From the NCBI GenBank assembly GCA_937894825.1, contig CALCQT010000033.1, positions 1 to 11,182 of the forward strand: a stretch of 11,182 nucleotides of DNA. The letters run 5' to 3'. Each line of letters opens with the position of its first letter. The stretch's first letter is position 1. The DNA is from an uncultured Anaerolineaceae bacterium (GTDB lineage Bacteria; Chloroflexota; Anaerolineae; Anaerolineales; Anaerolineaceae). The notes beneath the pieces were generated by a model, which had not been told where the DNA came from, did no database searches, and saw only the letters and a program-made list of their open reading frames with translations. Below are positions 1 to 9,004 of this stretch, piece after piece. Both the position numbers and the translations under genes were made by a program.

Positions 1-86
1 CAACATGAAACTCAGTAAAATGGATTCCTTCGGCCATCAGCAAATTGATCCGCCGCTGCAGTACCTTTTTACTGAGTTTCATGTTG
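1..86. repeat. Perfect 20-bp inverted repeat at the window edge
   Basis: Bases 1-20 (CAACATGAAACTCAGTAAAA) are the exact reverse complement of bases 67-86, with a 46-base spacer. The copy at 67-86 lies in frame in the conserved GltD segment GIPNMKLSK and is the genuine one. The copy at 1-20 sits where GltD should read on after EGIHF and gives an unexpected TEFHV. A repeat that starts exactly at base 1 and breaks a conserved protein suggests a fold-back or chimeric contig end rather than biology. Confidence 0.85.
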
Positions 87-673
87 GGAATGCCATACAT
101 CAGCAGTCCGCCAATTCGGTCAGCCCGCTCAAAAACAGTCACCGTGTGCCCGGCGCGATTCAACAGGTCCGCACATGCCATCCCCGATGGGCCTGAACCG
201 ATTATTGCCACTTTTTTCCCGCTTCGGAATGAAGGCGGTTCCGGTTTAATCCAGCCTTCGTCAAACCCTTTTTCGATGATCGCAAGCTCGATATGCTTAA
301 TCGTCACCGGTTTATCGATCAAATTTAATGTGCAGGAACCTTCGCACGGGGCCGGGCAGACGCGTCCGGTTATTTCCGGAAAATTATTCGTCATCAGCAG
401 TCGTTTTAACGCTTGTTCCCATAAACCGCGATAAACCAGGTCGTTCCATTCCGGAATCAGGTTATGAATCGGGCAGCCGGAAGCCATGCCATTAATCACG
501 CTCCCGGTATGACAAAAAGGGACGCCGCAATCCATACAACGTGCTCCCTGCGCGCGCAATTTCGCATCCTGAAAGCTCAGATGAAATTCCTTCCAATGCA
601 AAATTCGATCCAAAGGGTCAAGATCATTCGGTATTTCGCGCCGATAATCCATAAATCCGGTATGTTTACCCAT
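1..673 (-). CDS. gltD: Glutamate synthase (NADPH) small/beta subunit, 3' part missing (partial)
   Basis: This is the N-terminal 224 codons of GltD, the FAD- and NADPH-binding subunit that passes electrons from NADPH through Fe-S clusters to GltB. ATG is at 673-671, with a purine-rich ribosome site (AGAGAGGAAA) about 7 nt upstream. The start reads [13 protein letters not shown]. The N-terminal Fe-S domain shows C46, C49 and C54 in [11 protein letters not shown], then [18 protein letters not shown], then a second cysteine group in [12 protein letters not shown] near residue 100. The FAD dinucleotide fold follows as [20 protein letters not shown] near residues 150-170, then [18 protein letters not shown]. 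The gene begins 35 nt after the gltB stop, so the two form one operon. The last readable residues, after EGIHF, depart from the family pattern where an inverted repeat copies the GIPNMKLSK segment, so the final 6-7 residues are probably not real. GltD is normally about 470-490 aa, so roughly half is missing. Several other oxidoreductases share this fold, but the gltB neighbour fixes the assignment. Confidence 0.95.
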   Translation of the reverse strand, partial: MGKHTGFMDYRREIPNDLDPLDRILHWKEFHLSFQDAKLRAQGARCMDCGVPFCHTGSVINGMASGCPIHNLIPEWNDLVYRGLWEQALKRLLMTNNFPEITGRVCPAPCEGSCTLNLIDKPVTIKHIELAIIEKGFDEGWIKPEPPSFRSGKKVAIIGSGPSGMACADLLNRAGHTVTVFERADRIGGLLMYGIPNMKLSKKVLQRRINLLMAEGIHFTEFHV

Positions 674-708
674 TAATATTTCCTCTCTGTTTCGCTAAAT
701 CGGCCGGC

Positions 709-3700
709 TCACTGCCGATTCAATTCAAACGCCGCCATTTCTGCCTCTTTTCCGGACAGTCCGGATAATTCCGCCGTGGCAAAAGCCTGCAGCATCCGCT
801 TATAGTCTTTCGGCATTACTTTCCTGATCCTGGGAACCATTTCATTCCAACCGTCAAGAACGCGTCCGGCCGCCTTACTGCCCGTCAGCCGTTGATGTTT
901 CTCAATAATTTGTTGAATTTCCAAAATTTCATCCGGTCGTTCAAGATGCTCCAATTCGACCATTTCAAAATTACATTTTCCCGGGAAATCTCCATCCCGG
1001 TCCAGGACATAGGCAATACCGCCGGACATCCCGGCGGCGAAATTCCGCCCCGTCCGTCCCAGCACGATCACGCTGCCGCCGGTCATGTATTCACAGCCGT
1101 GATCCCCTACGCCCTCAACAACCGCGACCACGCCGCTGTTTCTCACACAGAATCGCTCGCCGGCGACACCGGAAATAAAGGCTTCGCCGGATGTGGCGCC
1201 GTAAAAACCAACATTCCCGACGATGATATTTTCTTCAGCGGCAAAGATCGATCCAGCCGGAGGATAAACAATGATCCGGCCGCCGGAAAGTCCTTTCCCG
1301 ATAGTATCGTTTGAATCTCCTTCCAATTCCATCGTAACGCCCCGCGGAATAAAAGCGCCAAAACTTTGTCCGGCCGAGCCTTTGAACTTTATATGAATGG
1401 TATCGTCCGGCAGGCCGCCCAGCCCATAGCGGCGAGTGACCACGCTGCCTACCTGTGTGCCAGTTGTCCGGTCTGTGTTCTGAATCGGAAGTTCAATCCG
1501 TACCTTTTCTCCACGTTCAATTGCATCCCGGCACATCGGCAGTAAGGCGCGTTGATCCACCGATTCGCACAAACGATTGTCCGGGAGCGACAGGTTGTCG
1601 TTTCTTGCGGTTTCCGAATCTTCAGGTCGATGTAACAGACAGGAGAGATCAATTTCTTTTGCTTTCCAGTGCTTTTCCGCCGGATTCGTAACAAGTCGGT
1701 CAGTCCTGCCGACCATCTCCGCAACTGTCCGGAAGCCAAGTTTCGCCATCCATTCACGCATTTCCTGTGCAACGAACCGCATAAATCGGATCACATGTTC
1801 CGGATCTCCGGTGAATTTTTTCCGCAGTTCCGGATTCTGCGTCGCAATTCCGGTCGGGCAGGTATCCAAATTACATACCCGCATCATCACACATCCCAGC
1901 GCCACCAGGGGGCCGGTCGCAAACCCATATTCCTCCGCACCCAACAATGCCGCAATCACGACATCCCGTCCGGTTTTCAACTGACCGTCCGTTTCAATGA
2001 CAATCCGGTCGCGCAAATGATTTAATAAAAGCGTTTGATGGGTTTCCGCGACACCCAGTTCCCATGGCAATCCAACATGACGGATACTGGTCAGCGGAGC
2101 AGCGCCGGTTCCGCCGTCATGACCGCTGATCAATGCAACACCCGCCGCAACCGTTCCAACACCGGCTTCGGAAACAAGTTTGACATTGATCCGCGCCTCT
2201 GAATTCGCATTTTTCAGGTCGAAGATCAACTGAGCCAGATCCTCAATCGAATAGATGTCATGATGGGGCGGTGGTGAGATTAACCCGACGCCCGGCGTTG
2301 AATGCCGCGCCCGTGCAATTTCGGGATAAACTTTCTTCCCCGGCAATTGTCCGCCCTCGCCCGGTTTTGCGCCTTGCGCCATTTTTATCTGAATTTCCTT
2401 CGCATGGACCAGATAATTACTGGTCACACCAAAGCGACCGGAAGCAACCTGTTTAATCGCGCTGTTTAACGAATCGCCCCCCACCCGGTGGATATATCGC
2501 GCCGGATCTTCGCCGCCTTCCCCGGTATTACTTTTTGCCCCGATCCGGTTCATCGCTACAGCCAATGCCTCATGCGCCTCTTTACTCAGGGAACCATAAG
2601 ACATCGCTCCGGTTTTGAACCTGCGAACAATGGCCTCGACCGGTTCGACTTCATCAATCGAAACTGGAGGCTGATCGAATTTAAATTGAAGCATTCCGCG
2701 TAAAGTGGTATGTCCTCCGGATTGATCATCGATCAGATCTGTATATTTTTTAAACAGTGAGTAATCATCCCTCCGGCAGGCTTGCTGTAAAGCGTATATC
2801 GACTCCGGGTTAAACAAATGTTTCTCTCCGTCATCACGCCATTGGTACCGCCCGCCGGAATCCAGACAAAGTCCGTTTTCAGTTGGATTCTCAAAAAAAG
2901 CCTTTCGGTGCCGCTGAATCGTTTCCCGTGTGATCTCCCGGATACCAATTCCGGCGATCCTGGATGGTGTCCCTGAAAAATATTCTTCAACAAAGGATTG
3001 GCTTAATCCGACTGCTTCAAATATCTGCGCGCCGCAGTAGCTCTGGATTGTCGAGATACCCATTTTTGAAATCGTCTTGACAACGCCCTTGACAACTGCT
3101 TTGGTGTAATTATCGATCGCAACGGCCGGATCTGTATCCGTCAGGAAACCCTGTCGAGTCATGGCCTCAATACTTTCATAAGCCAAATAGGGATTTATCG
3201 CAACGGCGCCATAACCAATCAACATCGCGAAATGATGGATCTCACGCGGTTCTCCGGATTCGACAACCAATCCAATCTGCGTCCGTGTTCCTCTCCGGAT
3301 CAAATGATGATGAAGACCAGCGACAGCGAGCAGGATGGGAATCGGCGCATGCTGCGCGTCTGCCCCGCGATCAGACAGGATCAGGATATTCGCCTCCCCA
3401 TTCGCGATGAGGTCGTCAGCCCGGGCAAAAAGCGTTTTTAACGCGCTTTCCATTTCATTTATATCTCCGGAAGAATTGAAAAGCGTTGGCAGCGTAACCG
3501 AACGAAAATATAAACGGTCCAGATTCTTCAGCTTTTTCAGCTCATTGTTGGTTAAAATTGGGGAGGCGAGCTTTATTTGACGACAATTTTCAGGTTGCGA
3601 TTCCAACAGATTTTGCTCCGAGCCAATCATTACTTCTGTTGCCATGACAAGTTCTTCCCTTTTGGCATCAATCGGCGGATTGGTCACCTGGGCGAACAGT

Positions 3701-5304
3701 TCCTTGAAATAATCAAACAGAAGCATCGGGGCGTCTGAAAAAACAGCCAGCGGTGTATCATTCCCCATTGCCCCGAGTCCTTCCTCACCACTTTGAGCCA
3801 TTGGGACCAAAATTCTCTGGATGTCCTCATACGTGTACCCAAACACTTTTTGATCCGTCAGAATATCCCGTGAAGAGTCATCGCCGCGTTCAGGCACCTC
3901 GTTTTTTTCAGCCGGATTCGGTAAATCATCCAGATCAAGCATAAATTCATTTAACCATTCCCGATATGGCCGCGCGGAAGCAATCGTATGCTTGACTTCC
4001 GCATCGCTGATAATCCGGCCTTCCCGGGTGTCAACCCATAAAATCCGTCCGGGTTCCAGCCGCCCTTTGGAAAGGATCATCTCCGGAGGGATTTCCAGCA
4101 CACCCGTTTCCGAAGCCAGAATAACCCGGTCATCAGACGTCACGTAGTAACGTGACGGGCGCAATCCGTTGCGGTCAAGAATTGCACCAATTCCAATCCC
4201 ATCCGTAAAAACCATGGCGGTTGGACCATCCCATGGTTCCATTAATGTACTGTGATATTCATAAAAAGCACGTTTCTCTTCACGCATCTGCGAATCTTTT
4301 TGCCACGGTTCAGGGATCATCATCATCAAAGCGTGAGGAATCGACCGTCCGGACAGGTAGAGTAATTCCAACAGATTATCAAAAATTCCGGAATCCGACC
4401 CGTCCATATTCACGACGGGAAGTATTTTTTGCAGGTCATTTCCAAAAAGCGTCGAGTGAAAACGCATCTGCTGCGCGCGCAGCCAGTTTACATTTCCCCG
4501 CAACGTGTTGATTTCGCCGTTATGGGCAAGGAAACGATAAGGATGGGCTCTTTCCCATGATGGGAAGGTATTCGTAGAAAACCGGGAATGTACTAAGGAC
4601 ATGGAACTGCTGATATCCGGATCCGATAGATCCGGGAAATAACCTCGCAGTTGTGTTGCCACCAGCATTCCTTTATAAACCAGCGTCCTTGCGGAAAGAC
4701 TGCAAATATAAAACTGTTCACCTCCAGGCAGACCGGAATAGCGAATCGCTTTTTCCGCGCTGCGGCGGATCACATATAATTTCCGTTCAAACGCCATTGC
4801 GTCGGACAGCGTACCGCTCCGTCGCAGGAAAACCTGCCGAATTACCGGCTGTCCGGCCTTCGCGGTCGGTCCGATTTCACCATCGTTAACCGGTACAGTC
4901 CGCCAGCCTAAAACCGGTTGGTTTTCCGTTGCCGCGATTTTTTCAAAACGAGCCTCCATGCTTTTACGCAATGTTTCGTCCCGGGGCAAAAAAACCATCC
5001 CAACCCCATATTGCCCCTCCGGAGGAAGCGTAAAACCTGCATGGGCGCAAACTTTGTTGAGAAAAATGTGTGGAATCTGAATGATCATTCCGGCCCCATC
5101 ACCAGATGCCGGGTCGGCTCCGGTGGCGCCGCGATGAGCCAGTTTTTCGAGAATCAGGAGACCCTGCTCAATAATGTCATGAGATCGGACACCTTTGATA
5201 TTTACAACAAAACCGGCACCGCAGGCGTCATGTTCGAACTGCGGGTCATAAAGACCTTGTTTTTTGGGAAAACCGCGCTGAAAAGGGTTATTTTCATCAG
5301 ACAT
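709..5304 (-). CDS. gltB: Glutamate synthase (GOGAT) large/alpha subunit
   Basis: This is the full-length catalytic subunit (1531 aa, normal for bacterial GltB). It hydrolyses glutamine and channels the ammonia to 2-oxoglutarate, making two glutamates in the cytoplasm. I chose ATG at 5304, with a CAGGA ribosome site 7-8 nt upstream. A start at 5409 would add 35 hydrophobic residues that the family lacks. The first 27 residues are a propeptide that would be removed to expose catalytic C28 in [10 protein letters not shown]. The class II amidotransferase domain follows ([19 protein letters not shown]; later [11 protein letters not shown]). Next come the central domain and the FMN-binding barrel, which starts near residue 900 ([25 protein letters not shown]). 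The 3Fe-4S cysteines are C1138, C1144 and C1149 in [20 protein letters not shown]. The C-terminal GXGXG beta-helix carries [17 protein letters not shown] and [19 protein letters not shown]. No frameshift or missing catalytic residue was seen. The gltD partner downstream points to the NADPH-dependent rather than the ferredoxin-dependent form. Confidence 0.98.
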   Translation of the reverse strand: MSDENNPFQRGFPKKQGLYDPQFEHDACGAGFVVNIKGVRSHDIIEQGLLILEKLAHRGATGADPASGDGAGMIIQIPHIFLNKVCAHAGFTLPPEGQYGVGMVFLPRDETLRKSMEARFEKIAATENQPVLGWRTVPVNDGEIGPTAKAGQPVIRQVFLRRSGTLSDAMAFERKLYVIRRSAEKAIRYSGLPGGEQFYICSLSARTLVYKGMLVATQLRGYFPDLSDPDISSSMSLVHSRFSTNTFPSWERAHPYRFLAHNGEINTLRGNVNWLRAQQMRFHSTLFGNDLQKILPVVNMDGSDSGIFDNLLELLYLSGRSIPHALMMMIPEPWQKDSQMREEKRAFYEYHSTLMEPWDGPTAMVFTDGIGIGAILDRNGLRPSRYYVTSDDRVILASETGVLEIPPEMILSKGRLEPGRILWVDTREGRIISDAEVKHTIASARPYREWLNEFMLDLDDLPNPAEKNEVPERGDDSSRDILTDQKVFGYTYEDIQRILVPMAQSGEEGLGAMGNDTPLAVFSDAPMLLFDYFKELFAQVTNPPIDAKREELVMATEVMIGSEQNLLESQPENCRQIKLASPILTNNELKKLKNLDRLYFRSVTLPTLFNSSGDINEMESALKTLFARADDLIANGEANILILSDRGADAQHAPIPILLAVAGLHHHLIRRGTRTQIGLVVESGEPREIHHFAMLIGYGAVAINPYLAYESIEAMTRQGFLTDTDPAVAIDNYTKAVVKGVVKTISKMGISTIQSYCGAQIFEAVGLSQSFVEEYFSGTPSRIAGIGIREITRETIQRHRKAFFENPTENGLCLDSGGRYQWRDDGEKHLFNPESIYALQQACRRDDYSLFKKYTDLIDDQSGGHTTLRGMLQFKFDQPPVSIDEVEPVEAIVRRFKTGAMSYGSLSKEAHEALAVAMNRIGAKSNTGEGGEDPARYIHRVGGDSLNSAIKQVASGRFGVTSNYLVHAKEIQIKMAQGAKPGEGGQLPGKKVYPEIARARHSTPGVGLISPPPHHDIYSIEDLAQLIFDLKNANSEARINVKLVSEAGVGTVAAGVALISGHDGGTGAAPLTSIRHVGLPWELGVAETHQTLLLNHLRDRIVIETDGQLKTGRDVVIAALLGAEEYGFATGPLVALGCVMMRVCNLDTCPTGIATQNPELRKKFTGDPEHVIRFMRFVAQEMREWMAKLGFRTVAEMVGRTDRLVTNPAEKHWKAKEIDLSCLLHRPEDSETARNDNLSLPDNRLCESVDQRALLPMCRDAIERGEKVRIELPIQNTDRTTGTQVGSVVTRRYGLGGLPDDTIHIKFKGSAGQSFGAFIPRGVTMELEGDSNDTIGKGLSGGRIIVYPPAGSIFAAEENIIVGNVGFYGATSGEAFISGVAGERFCVRNSGVVAVVEGVGDHGCEYMTGGSVIVLGRTGRNFAAGMSGGIAYVLDRDGDFPGKCNFEMVELEHLERPDEILEIQQIIEKHQRLTGSKAAGRVLDGWNEMVPRIRKVMPKDYKRMLQAFATAELSGLSGKEAEMAAFELNRQ

Positions 5305-5370
5305 ATTTTTTCCTGTCAGAAGATAAAGGATCAACAGAGAGGCAAAAGTATAAAATATCGAAAAATAAGT

Positions 5371-5454
5371 GCACAAAACGAACCCATTGGAGGCCAACGC
5401 TATGTGCAAAAGGTTTATCCAACTTGTCCGACCTGCCGAATCGGGTTCAGGCCG
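5371..5454 (-). promoter_or_regulatory. Structured 5' leader of gltB (two predicted hairpins)
   Basis: In the transcribed leader, CGGCCTG (5454-5448) can pair with CAGGTCG (5435-5429) through 7 bp including one G-U. Its loop holds a small nested CCGA/TCGG. About 20 nt further on, GCACA (5407-5403) can pair with TGTGC (5375-5371) and encloses GTTGG/CCAAT (5398-5394 with 5390-5386), another 5 bp with one G-U. No U-run follows either hairpin, so they do not look like a simple terminator. I could not match them to a known riboswitch. They may be a nitrogen-responsive leader or may have no function. Confidence 0.35.
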
Positions 5455-5480
5455 CTCTTTATATTTTTTTGGGTCCTCGC

Positions 5481-5507
5481 ATTATAACACGAACCTCATT
5501 CTGTCAA
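5481..5507 (-). promoter_or_regulatory. Sigma-70-type promoter of gltBD
   Basis: Read on the minus strand, a perfect TTGACA (5507-5502) and a perfect TATAAT (5486-5481) are separated by 15 nt, shorter than the ideal 17. Transcription would begin near 5474 and give a leader of about 170 nt before the gltB ATG. Both hexamers match the consensus fully, which is unlikely by chance in an intergenic region of this size. The short spacer may weaken basal activity and leave room for an activator. Confidence 0.7.
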
Positions 5508-5575
5508 GTGCTTTTAGTACTGTTTATGTCACAAAGCAAAGTGCGTTATGGATGTTATTTCATATTACTTTTGGA

Positions 5576-5581
5576 TATAAT
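5576..5581 (+). promoter_or_regulatory. -10 box placed for leaderless transcription of the DUF2085 gene
   Basis: A perfect TATAAT is followed by exactly 6 nt (CAAATC) and then ATG at 5588, so the predicted transcription start falls on the start codon. No good -35 lies 16-18 nt upstream (TGTTAT at 17 nt), and no Shine-Dalgarno sequence precedes the ATG. An upstream TTGG gives a near-extended -10. Confidence 0.5.
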
Positions 5582-5587
5582 CAAATC

Positions 5588-6388
5588 ATGCTGAAAATCA
5601 TTCGGTCAAAAGCCTTTTTTGTTCTCGAAATCATTCTGCTGGCACTGTTTGCACTGCTCTGGGTCGTTTCCACGCTGCCGGGATTTTATGACAAACTCGC
5701 AGCAATCGGCTATGCCTATTGCCATCAAATTCCGTCTCGTTCATTCCTGTTCGGAAGTCATCAATTTGCCTTTTGTCACCGCTGCAGCGGCCTTTTTCTC
5801 GGGATCGCCTGGGCTTTCATCTGGCAGCTGCCCGCCGGAAAAGCCGGGAAAGTATTTACGCCCGGAAAAGTCATTTTCTGTATCCTGAGCCTGTTTTTTT
5901 ATGTGGCCGATTCGTTGAACAATACCAGCCTCACTGTTTTCGGCAGCGGGCATTCGCTTTATCCACCATCGGCAATCTTACGAACTCTGAGCGGTTTCCT
6001 GATGGGAACAGCTATAACGATTTTGATTTACCCGATTTTTAATAACGTCTTTTGGATAGCGTGTGATCCGGACCGCGGAACCTTGCCTTCATACAAAGCT
6101 AAGGTCGGTCTCTTCGGAACAGATCTGCTCACGATGGTCCTGCTCTTTTCAGGGAATACATTCATTCTGACAATTTTTGATGTTTTCAGCGCTTTGGCCG
6201 CAATTCTGTTGACAGCCGGCTTATATATAATGCTGATTCTGCTGTTTTTCAGGTTGGAAATCCGCTTTGATCGTTTTCTGGAAGGGAAAAACTTTTTATT
6301 GCTCGGACTCCTTTTCGCTGTGGTTCAGATTACACTCATCGCATTCCTCCGTTTCCGGCTGACCGGAGTCTGGTATTGGCCCTTCTAG
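5588..6388 (+). CDS. DUF2085-like multi-pass membrane protein
   Basis: This is an integral membrane protein of 266 aa whose function I cannot assign. The start MLKIIRSKAFF leads directly into a first membrane helix (about residues 10-30). The family signature follows: YCHQIPSRSF at residues 44-53 and FCHRCSGLFLG at 62-72, giving C45, H46, H58, C63, H64 and C66 close to a membrane surface. Such a Cys/His cluster could bind a metal, but that is inference. Several further hydrophobic helices follow (near 97-112, 130-152, 175-225 and 237-258). The reading frame extends upstream to 5369, but the added residues lack family features and lie across the gltB promoter and leader, so ATG at 5588 is preferred. 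ATG at 5552 is a weaker alternative. The gene is divergent from gltB, with 283 bp between the two starts. DUF2085 proteins occur widely in bacteria and archaea without a proven role. Confidence 0.75.
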   Translation: MLKIIRSKAFFVLEIILLALFALLWVVSTLPGFYDKLAAIGYAYCHQIPSRSFLFGSHQFAFCHRCSGLFLGIAWAFIWQLPAGKAGKVFTPGKVIFCILSLFFYVADSLNNTSLTVFGSGHSLYPPSAILRTLSGFLMGTAITILIYPIFNNVFWIACDPDRGTLPSYKAKVGLFGTDLLTMVLLFSGNTFILTIFDVFSALAAILLTAGLYIMLILLFFRLEIRFDRFLEGKNFLLLGLLFAVVQITLIAFLRFRLTGVWYWPF

Positions 6389-6475
6389 CCACAATTTGAC
6401 AGCGATATCTAAATATTCAGTGATTTGCCTTAATTCAAACTAAATGATCTACCTTGATGACATAATTTAGGACAC

Positions 6476-6497
6476 CATTCTGTACCAAAACAGAATG
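6476..6497. promoter_or_regulatory. Operator-like dyad upstream of the lytic transglycosylase promoter
   Basis: CATTCTGT (6476-6483) and ACAGAATG (6490-6497) are perfect 8-bp inverted arms around a 6-base spacer. The dyad ends 6 bp before the -35 box at 6504, a typical place for an activator or repressor site. No T-run follows, so it is unlikely to terminate the upstream gene. Confidence 0.45.
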
Positions 6498-6503
6498 TTC
6501 AGG

Positions 6504-6533
6504 TTGACGAAAATACCCATTCCTGAGTATAAA
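6504..6533 (+). promoter_or_regulatory. Promoter for leaderless transcription of the lytic transglycosylase gene
   Basis: TTGACG (6504-6509) and TATAAA (6528-6533) are separated by 18 nt. Exactly 6 nt (TCTGTT) follow before ATG at 6540, so the expected transcription start is on or beside the start codon. No Shine-Dalgarno sequence is present. The box also argues against the in-frame ATG at 6495, which lies upstream of the promoter and inside the dyad. Confidence 0.6.
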
Positions 6534-6539
6534 TCTGTT

Positions 6540-8969
6540 ATGAGAATAAAAAACGGATGGATCGTTCTGCTTTTCTTCCTAAGCCTCTTCATTTCAGGTT
6601 GCGATCAGGAACGGAATCAACTGATCAAAGGCTTTTTTGCAACCAGCACGCCAATTCCGCCGACAGCAACCGCAACCGCACTGCCGACGGCGACAGCCAC
6701 ACCGCTGCCAACGCCCTTGCCGGAATACCGGGTCGACACTGCTGAAACCTACCTCCTGACGGGAGATTATGACCGGGCGTTGCAGGAATATGAACGTACC
6801 CTCGCGGAAAATCCTGAGGAACCGTTTTTAGCGGCAGCGATCCGCGGGGAAGCCCAAATCCAGCACCTGCGCAATAATCATGATCAATGCATTCAAATTA
6901 TTACGGACGGGATCTCGCAAATCAGTAATGAGCAGAATCAAGCGGCATTGTGGTTCCTTGCCGCGGACTGTTACCAGGCGATGGGAAACTATCGCGAAGA
7001 GATCGAAGCGTTACAGCGCTATTCGGAAATTAATCCTGGGACAACACTGACGGCAACAATAACCGAACGGGAAGGAAATGCGCTTTACAATCTGGGACAG
7101 TATCCGGAAGCGGCGGAAAAATATCTTTCGCTCAGCTCTGCTTCCGGCGTCATCAGCAACGTAACCCTTCACCTCAAATTGGCAGACGCCTATGACGCCG
7201 CCGAAGATACCAGCGGCGCGATTCAGACCTGGCTGAACATCCTCGACACGTCAGCAGCCACCGACCAACAAAAGGCTCAAGCCATCTATCGAATCGGCGA
7301 GACTTATCTCAAACTGGATGAACCGGAACAGGCTTATGCGCGTTTTCAGGAATTGGTGAATCTGTATCCCCGCTATTATGAAAGTTACTCGGCTTTGTTG
7401 AAACTTCTGGATAACGCCCAGTCCGTCAGCGAATTTCAGCGCGGCCTGGTCAATTATTACCGTGGACAATACTCACTGGCCGCGGAAGCATTCAACCGGT
7501 ATGTAAAATCCGATCCGGGACACGACGGAACTGCCTATTATTACATTGGCGTCAGTCAGATGTACATTGCCGATTATGACGCCGCCATTATTTCGTTTCA
7601 ACGGATCATCGATGACTATCCGAAAAATCGTTTTTACGTTTCTGCCTGGGATGAAAAAGCCTATATTCAATCGACACAATATAAAAAACCACAGCAGGCC
7701 GCAGAAACATTACTGGATTATGTGAAAAAGCACCCTGATCAGCCGGATGCAGCCAGTTTCTTATATGAGGCCGGGCGAATCCTCGAGCGCGGAAACAAAC
7801 TGAATGAAGCCGCAGTCCAATGGGAACGCCTGATCGACGAATATCCACTATACGAAAAAAGCAATCTGGCCCTTTTCCTGGCAGGAATCAGCCGCTATCG
7901 CAAAGCAAGCTATGATTCCGCGCTGGCCACTTTCAACCGGCTGCTGTTGATCGCAACCGAACCGGAAGCGTTGGCACGCGTCCATTTCTGGATCGCAAAA
8001 ACGTATCAGAAGAAAGGTGAAGCTGAAGCCGCGGAAAGATATTTCAGGCTGGCAGCGGATAATGCCCCATCCAATTATTATTCTGAAAGAGCCACGGAAA
8101 TCCTTGACAGAACAAAACCATTGATCTTTTCAGATGTCTCGCATCCGGACATCAATCTTGACCAGGAAGCGCGGGTGGCGGATCAATGGATGCAAATTAC
8201 CTTCAATCTCGCCGCAGGGACAGATCTGGAAAACCCGAGTGAATTATTACTGGACGCTAACTACAATAAAGCGAATGAGTTGTGGAATCTTGGATATTAT
8301 CAGGAGGCGCTCAACCTGTTCGAAACTGTGCGTCTGACGTATGCAACCGATGCGCTCAATTCATACCGGCTGCTCAAACGGCTGATCCATCTTGGGGCCT
8401 GGCGGCCGGCGGTTTTCACCAGTCGCCAGATTCTGACCTTGGCCGGTCTCCTGGAAGACGTGCGGACGTTCAGCGCGCCAAATTATTTCAATCATATCCG
8501 CTATGGGGTTTGGTATCCGGAAATTGTTTCATCGGTATCCGAAACTTATGGCATTCATCCATTCATCCTGTATGCGCTGATGCGCCAGGAAAGCATGTAC
8601 GATCCATGGATCTCATCCGCTGCCGGTGCGCAAGGTCTGATGCAGATCATGCCTGCCACCGGAAATGAAATCGCAAGATACCTGCATTGGCCGTCGGATT
8701 ATACCGACGCAGACTTGCTGCGAGCCATTGTAGCGGTCAATTTTTCGGGCTATTTCCTGAATAAGCAGTTCCATTATTTCGATCAGAATCCCTATTATAT
8801 GCTGGCCTCCTATAACGCCGGGCCGGGGAATGCAGCCGGCTGGATCGAGCAATTGGAAGCGGATGACCCGGACCTGTTCATGGAAGTGATTCCGTTCGAG
8901 GAAACCCGCACCTATATCAAACAGGTTTACGAATTCGCCAATCTGTATGAACGGTTCTATTCGCAATAG
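6540..8969 (+). CDS. TPR-repeat lipoprotein with C-terminal lytic transglycosylase (SLT) domain
   Basis: This is a predicted cell-surface lipoprotein (809 aa) that cleaves peptidoglycan between MurNAc and GlcNAc, forming 1,6-anhydro ends. The start MRIKNGW leads into a hydrophobic signal segment and the lipobox ISGC, so C21 would be lipidated after signal peptidase II cleavage. A Thr/Pro/Ala-rich linker spans about residues 35-62. Tandem tetratricopeptide-type repeats then fill roughly 65-600, for example YLLTGDYDRALQEYERTLA and later YIADYDAAIISFQRII. The SLT domain covers about 660-790. It has catalytic glutamate E684 in LMRQESMYDPW, then GAQGLMQIMPATG, the region around IVAVNFSGYFLNKQF, and ASYNAGPGNAAGW. 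The plan resembles Slt70 (helical repeat body plus C-terminal SLT), but with a lipid anchor and recognisable TPR units. Lytic activity is well supported; the role of the TPR region (protein docking or substrate guidance) is inferred. The gene ends 35 bp from the convergent toxin gene, and no clear terminator is visible between them. Confidence 0.92.
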   Translation: MRIKNGWIVLLFFLSLFISGCDQERNQLIKGFFATSTPIPPTATATALPTATATPLPTPLPEYRVDTAETYLLTGDYDRALQEYERTLAENPEEPFLAAAIRGEAQIQHLRNNHDQCIQIITDGISQISNEQNQAALWFLAADCYQAMGNYREEIEALQRYSEINPGTTLTATITEREGNALYNLGQYPEAAEKYLSLSSASGVISNVTLHLKLADAYDAAEDTSGAIQTWLNILDTSAATDQQKAQAIYRIGETYLKLDEPEQAYARFQELVNLYPRYYESYSALLKLLDNAQSVSEFQRGLVNYYRGQYSLAAEAFNRYVKSDPGHDGTAYYYIGVSQMYIADYDAAIISFQRIIDDYPKNRFYVSAWDEKAYIQSTQYKKPQQAAETLLDYVKKHPDQPDAASFLYEAGRILERGNKLNEAAVQWERLIDEYPLYEKSNLALFLAGISRYRKASYDSALATFNRLLLIATEPEALARVHFWIAKTYQKKGEAEAAERYFRLAADNAPSNYYSERATEILDRTKPLIFSDVSHPDINLDQEARVADQWMQITFNLAAGTDLENPSELLLDANYNKANELWNLGYYQEALNLFETVRLTYATDALNSYRLLKRLIHLGAWRPAVFTSRQILTLAGLLEDVRTFSAPNYFNHIRYGVWYPEIVSSVSETYGIHPFILYALMRQESMYDPWISSAAGAQGLMQIMPATGNEIARYLHWPSDYTDADLLRAIVAVNFSGYFLNKQFHYFDQNPYYMLASYNAGPGNAAGWIEQLEADDPDLFMEVIPFEETRTYIKQVYEFANLYERFYSQ

Positions 8970-9004
8970 AAGATGAGTTGATCCAATCATGAATGAGATA
9001 ACGA

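Noticed and set aside
5305..5409. Upstream extension of gltB to a start at 5409
   Set aside because: It adds 35 hydrophobic residues not found in GltB, while ATG at 5304 has a ribosome site and gives the normal short propeptide before the catalytic Cys.
5305..5475. Known glutamine riboswitch in the gltB leader
   Set aside because: Hairpins are visible, but I could not recognise the conserved core of that riboswitch; left as an unknown leader.
4918..5487. Plus-strand open frame of 189 codons opposite the gltB start
   Set aside because: It is antisense to well-conserved GltB coding sequence and the leader, and its translation shows no recognisable domain.
5369..5587. Longer N-terminus for the DUF2085 protein
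   Set aside because: The extra residues come from the gltB leader and promoter region and lack family features; a -10 box fits a start at 5588.
6495..6539. ATG at 6495 as start of the lytic transglycosylase
   Set aside because: It would put 15 extra residues before the signal peptide and lies upstream of the promoter -10 box.
6655..6722. Tandem DNA repeat or CRISPR-like array
   Set aside because: It is low-complexity coding sequence for the Thr/Pro/Ala-rich linker of the lipoprotein, not regular repeats with spacers.
8970..9004. Terminator between the convergent transglycosylase and toxin genes
   Set aside because: The 35-bp gap shows no convincing hairpin with a U-run for either strand.
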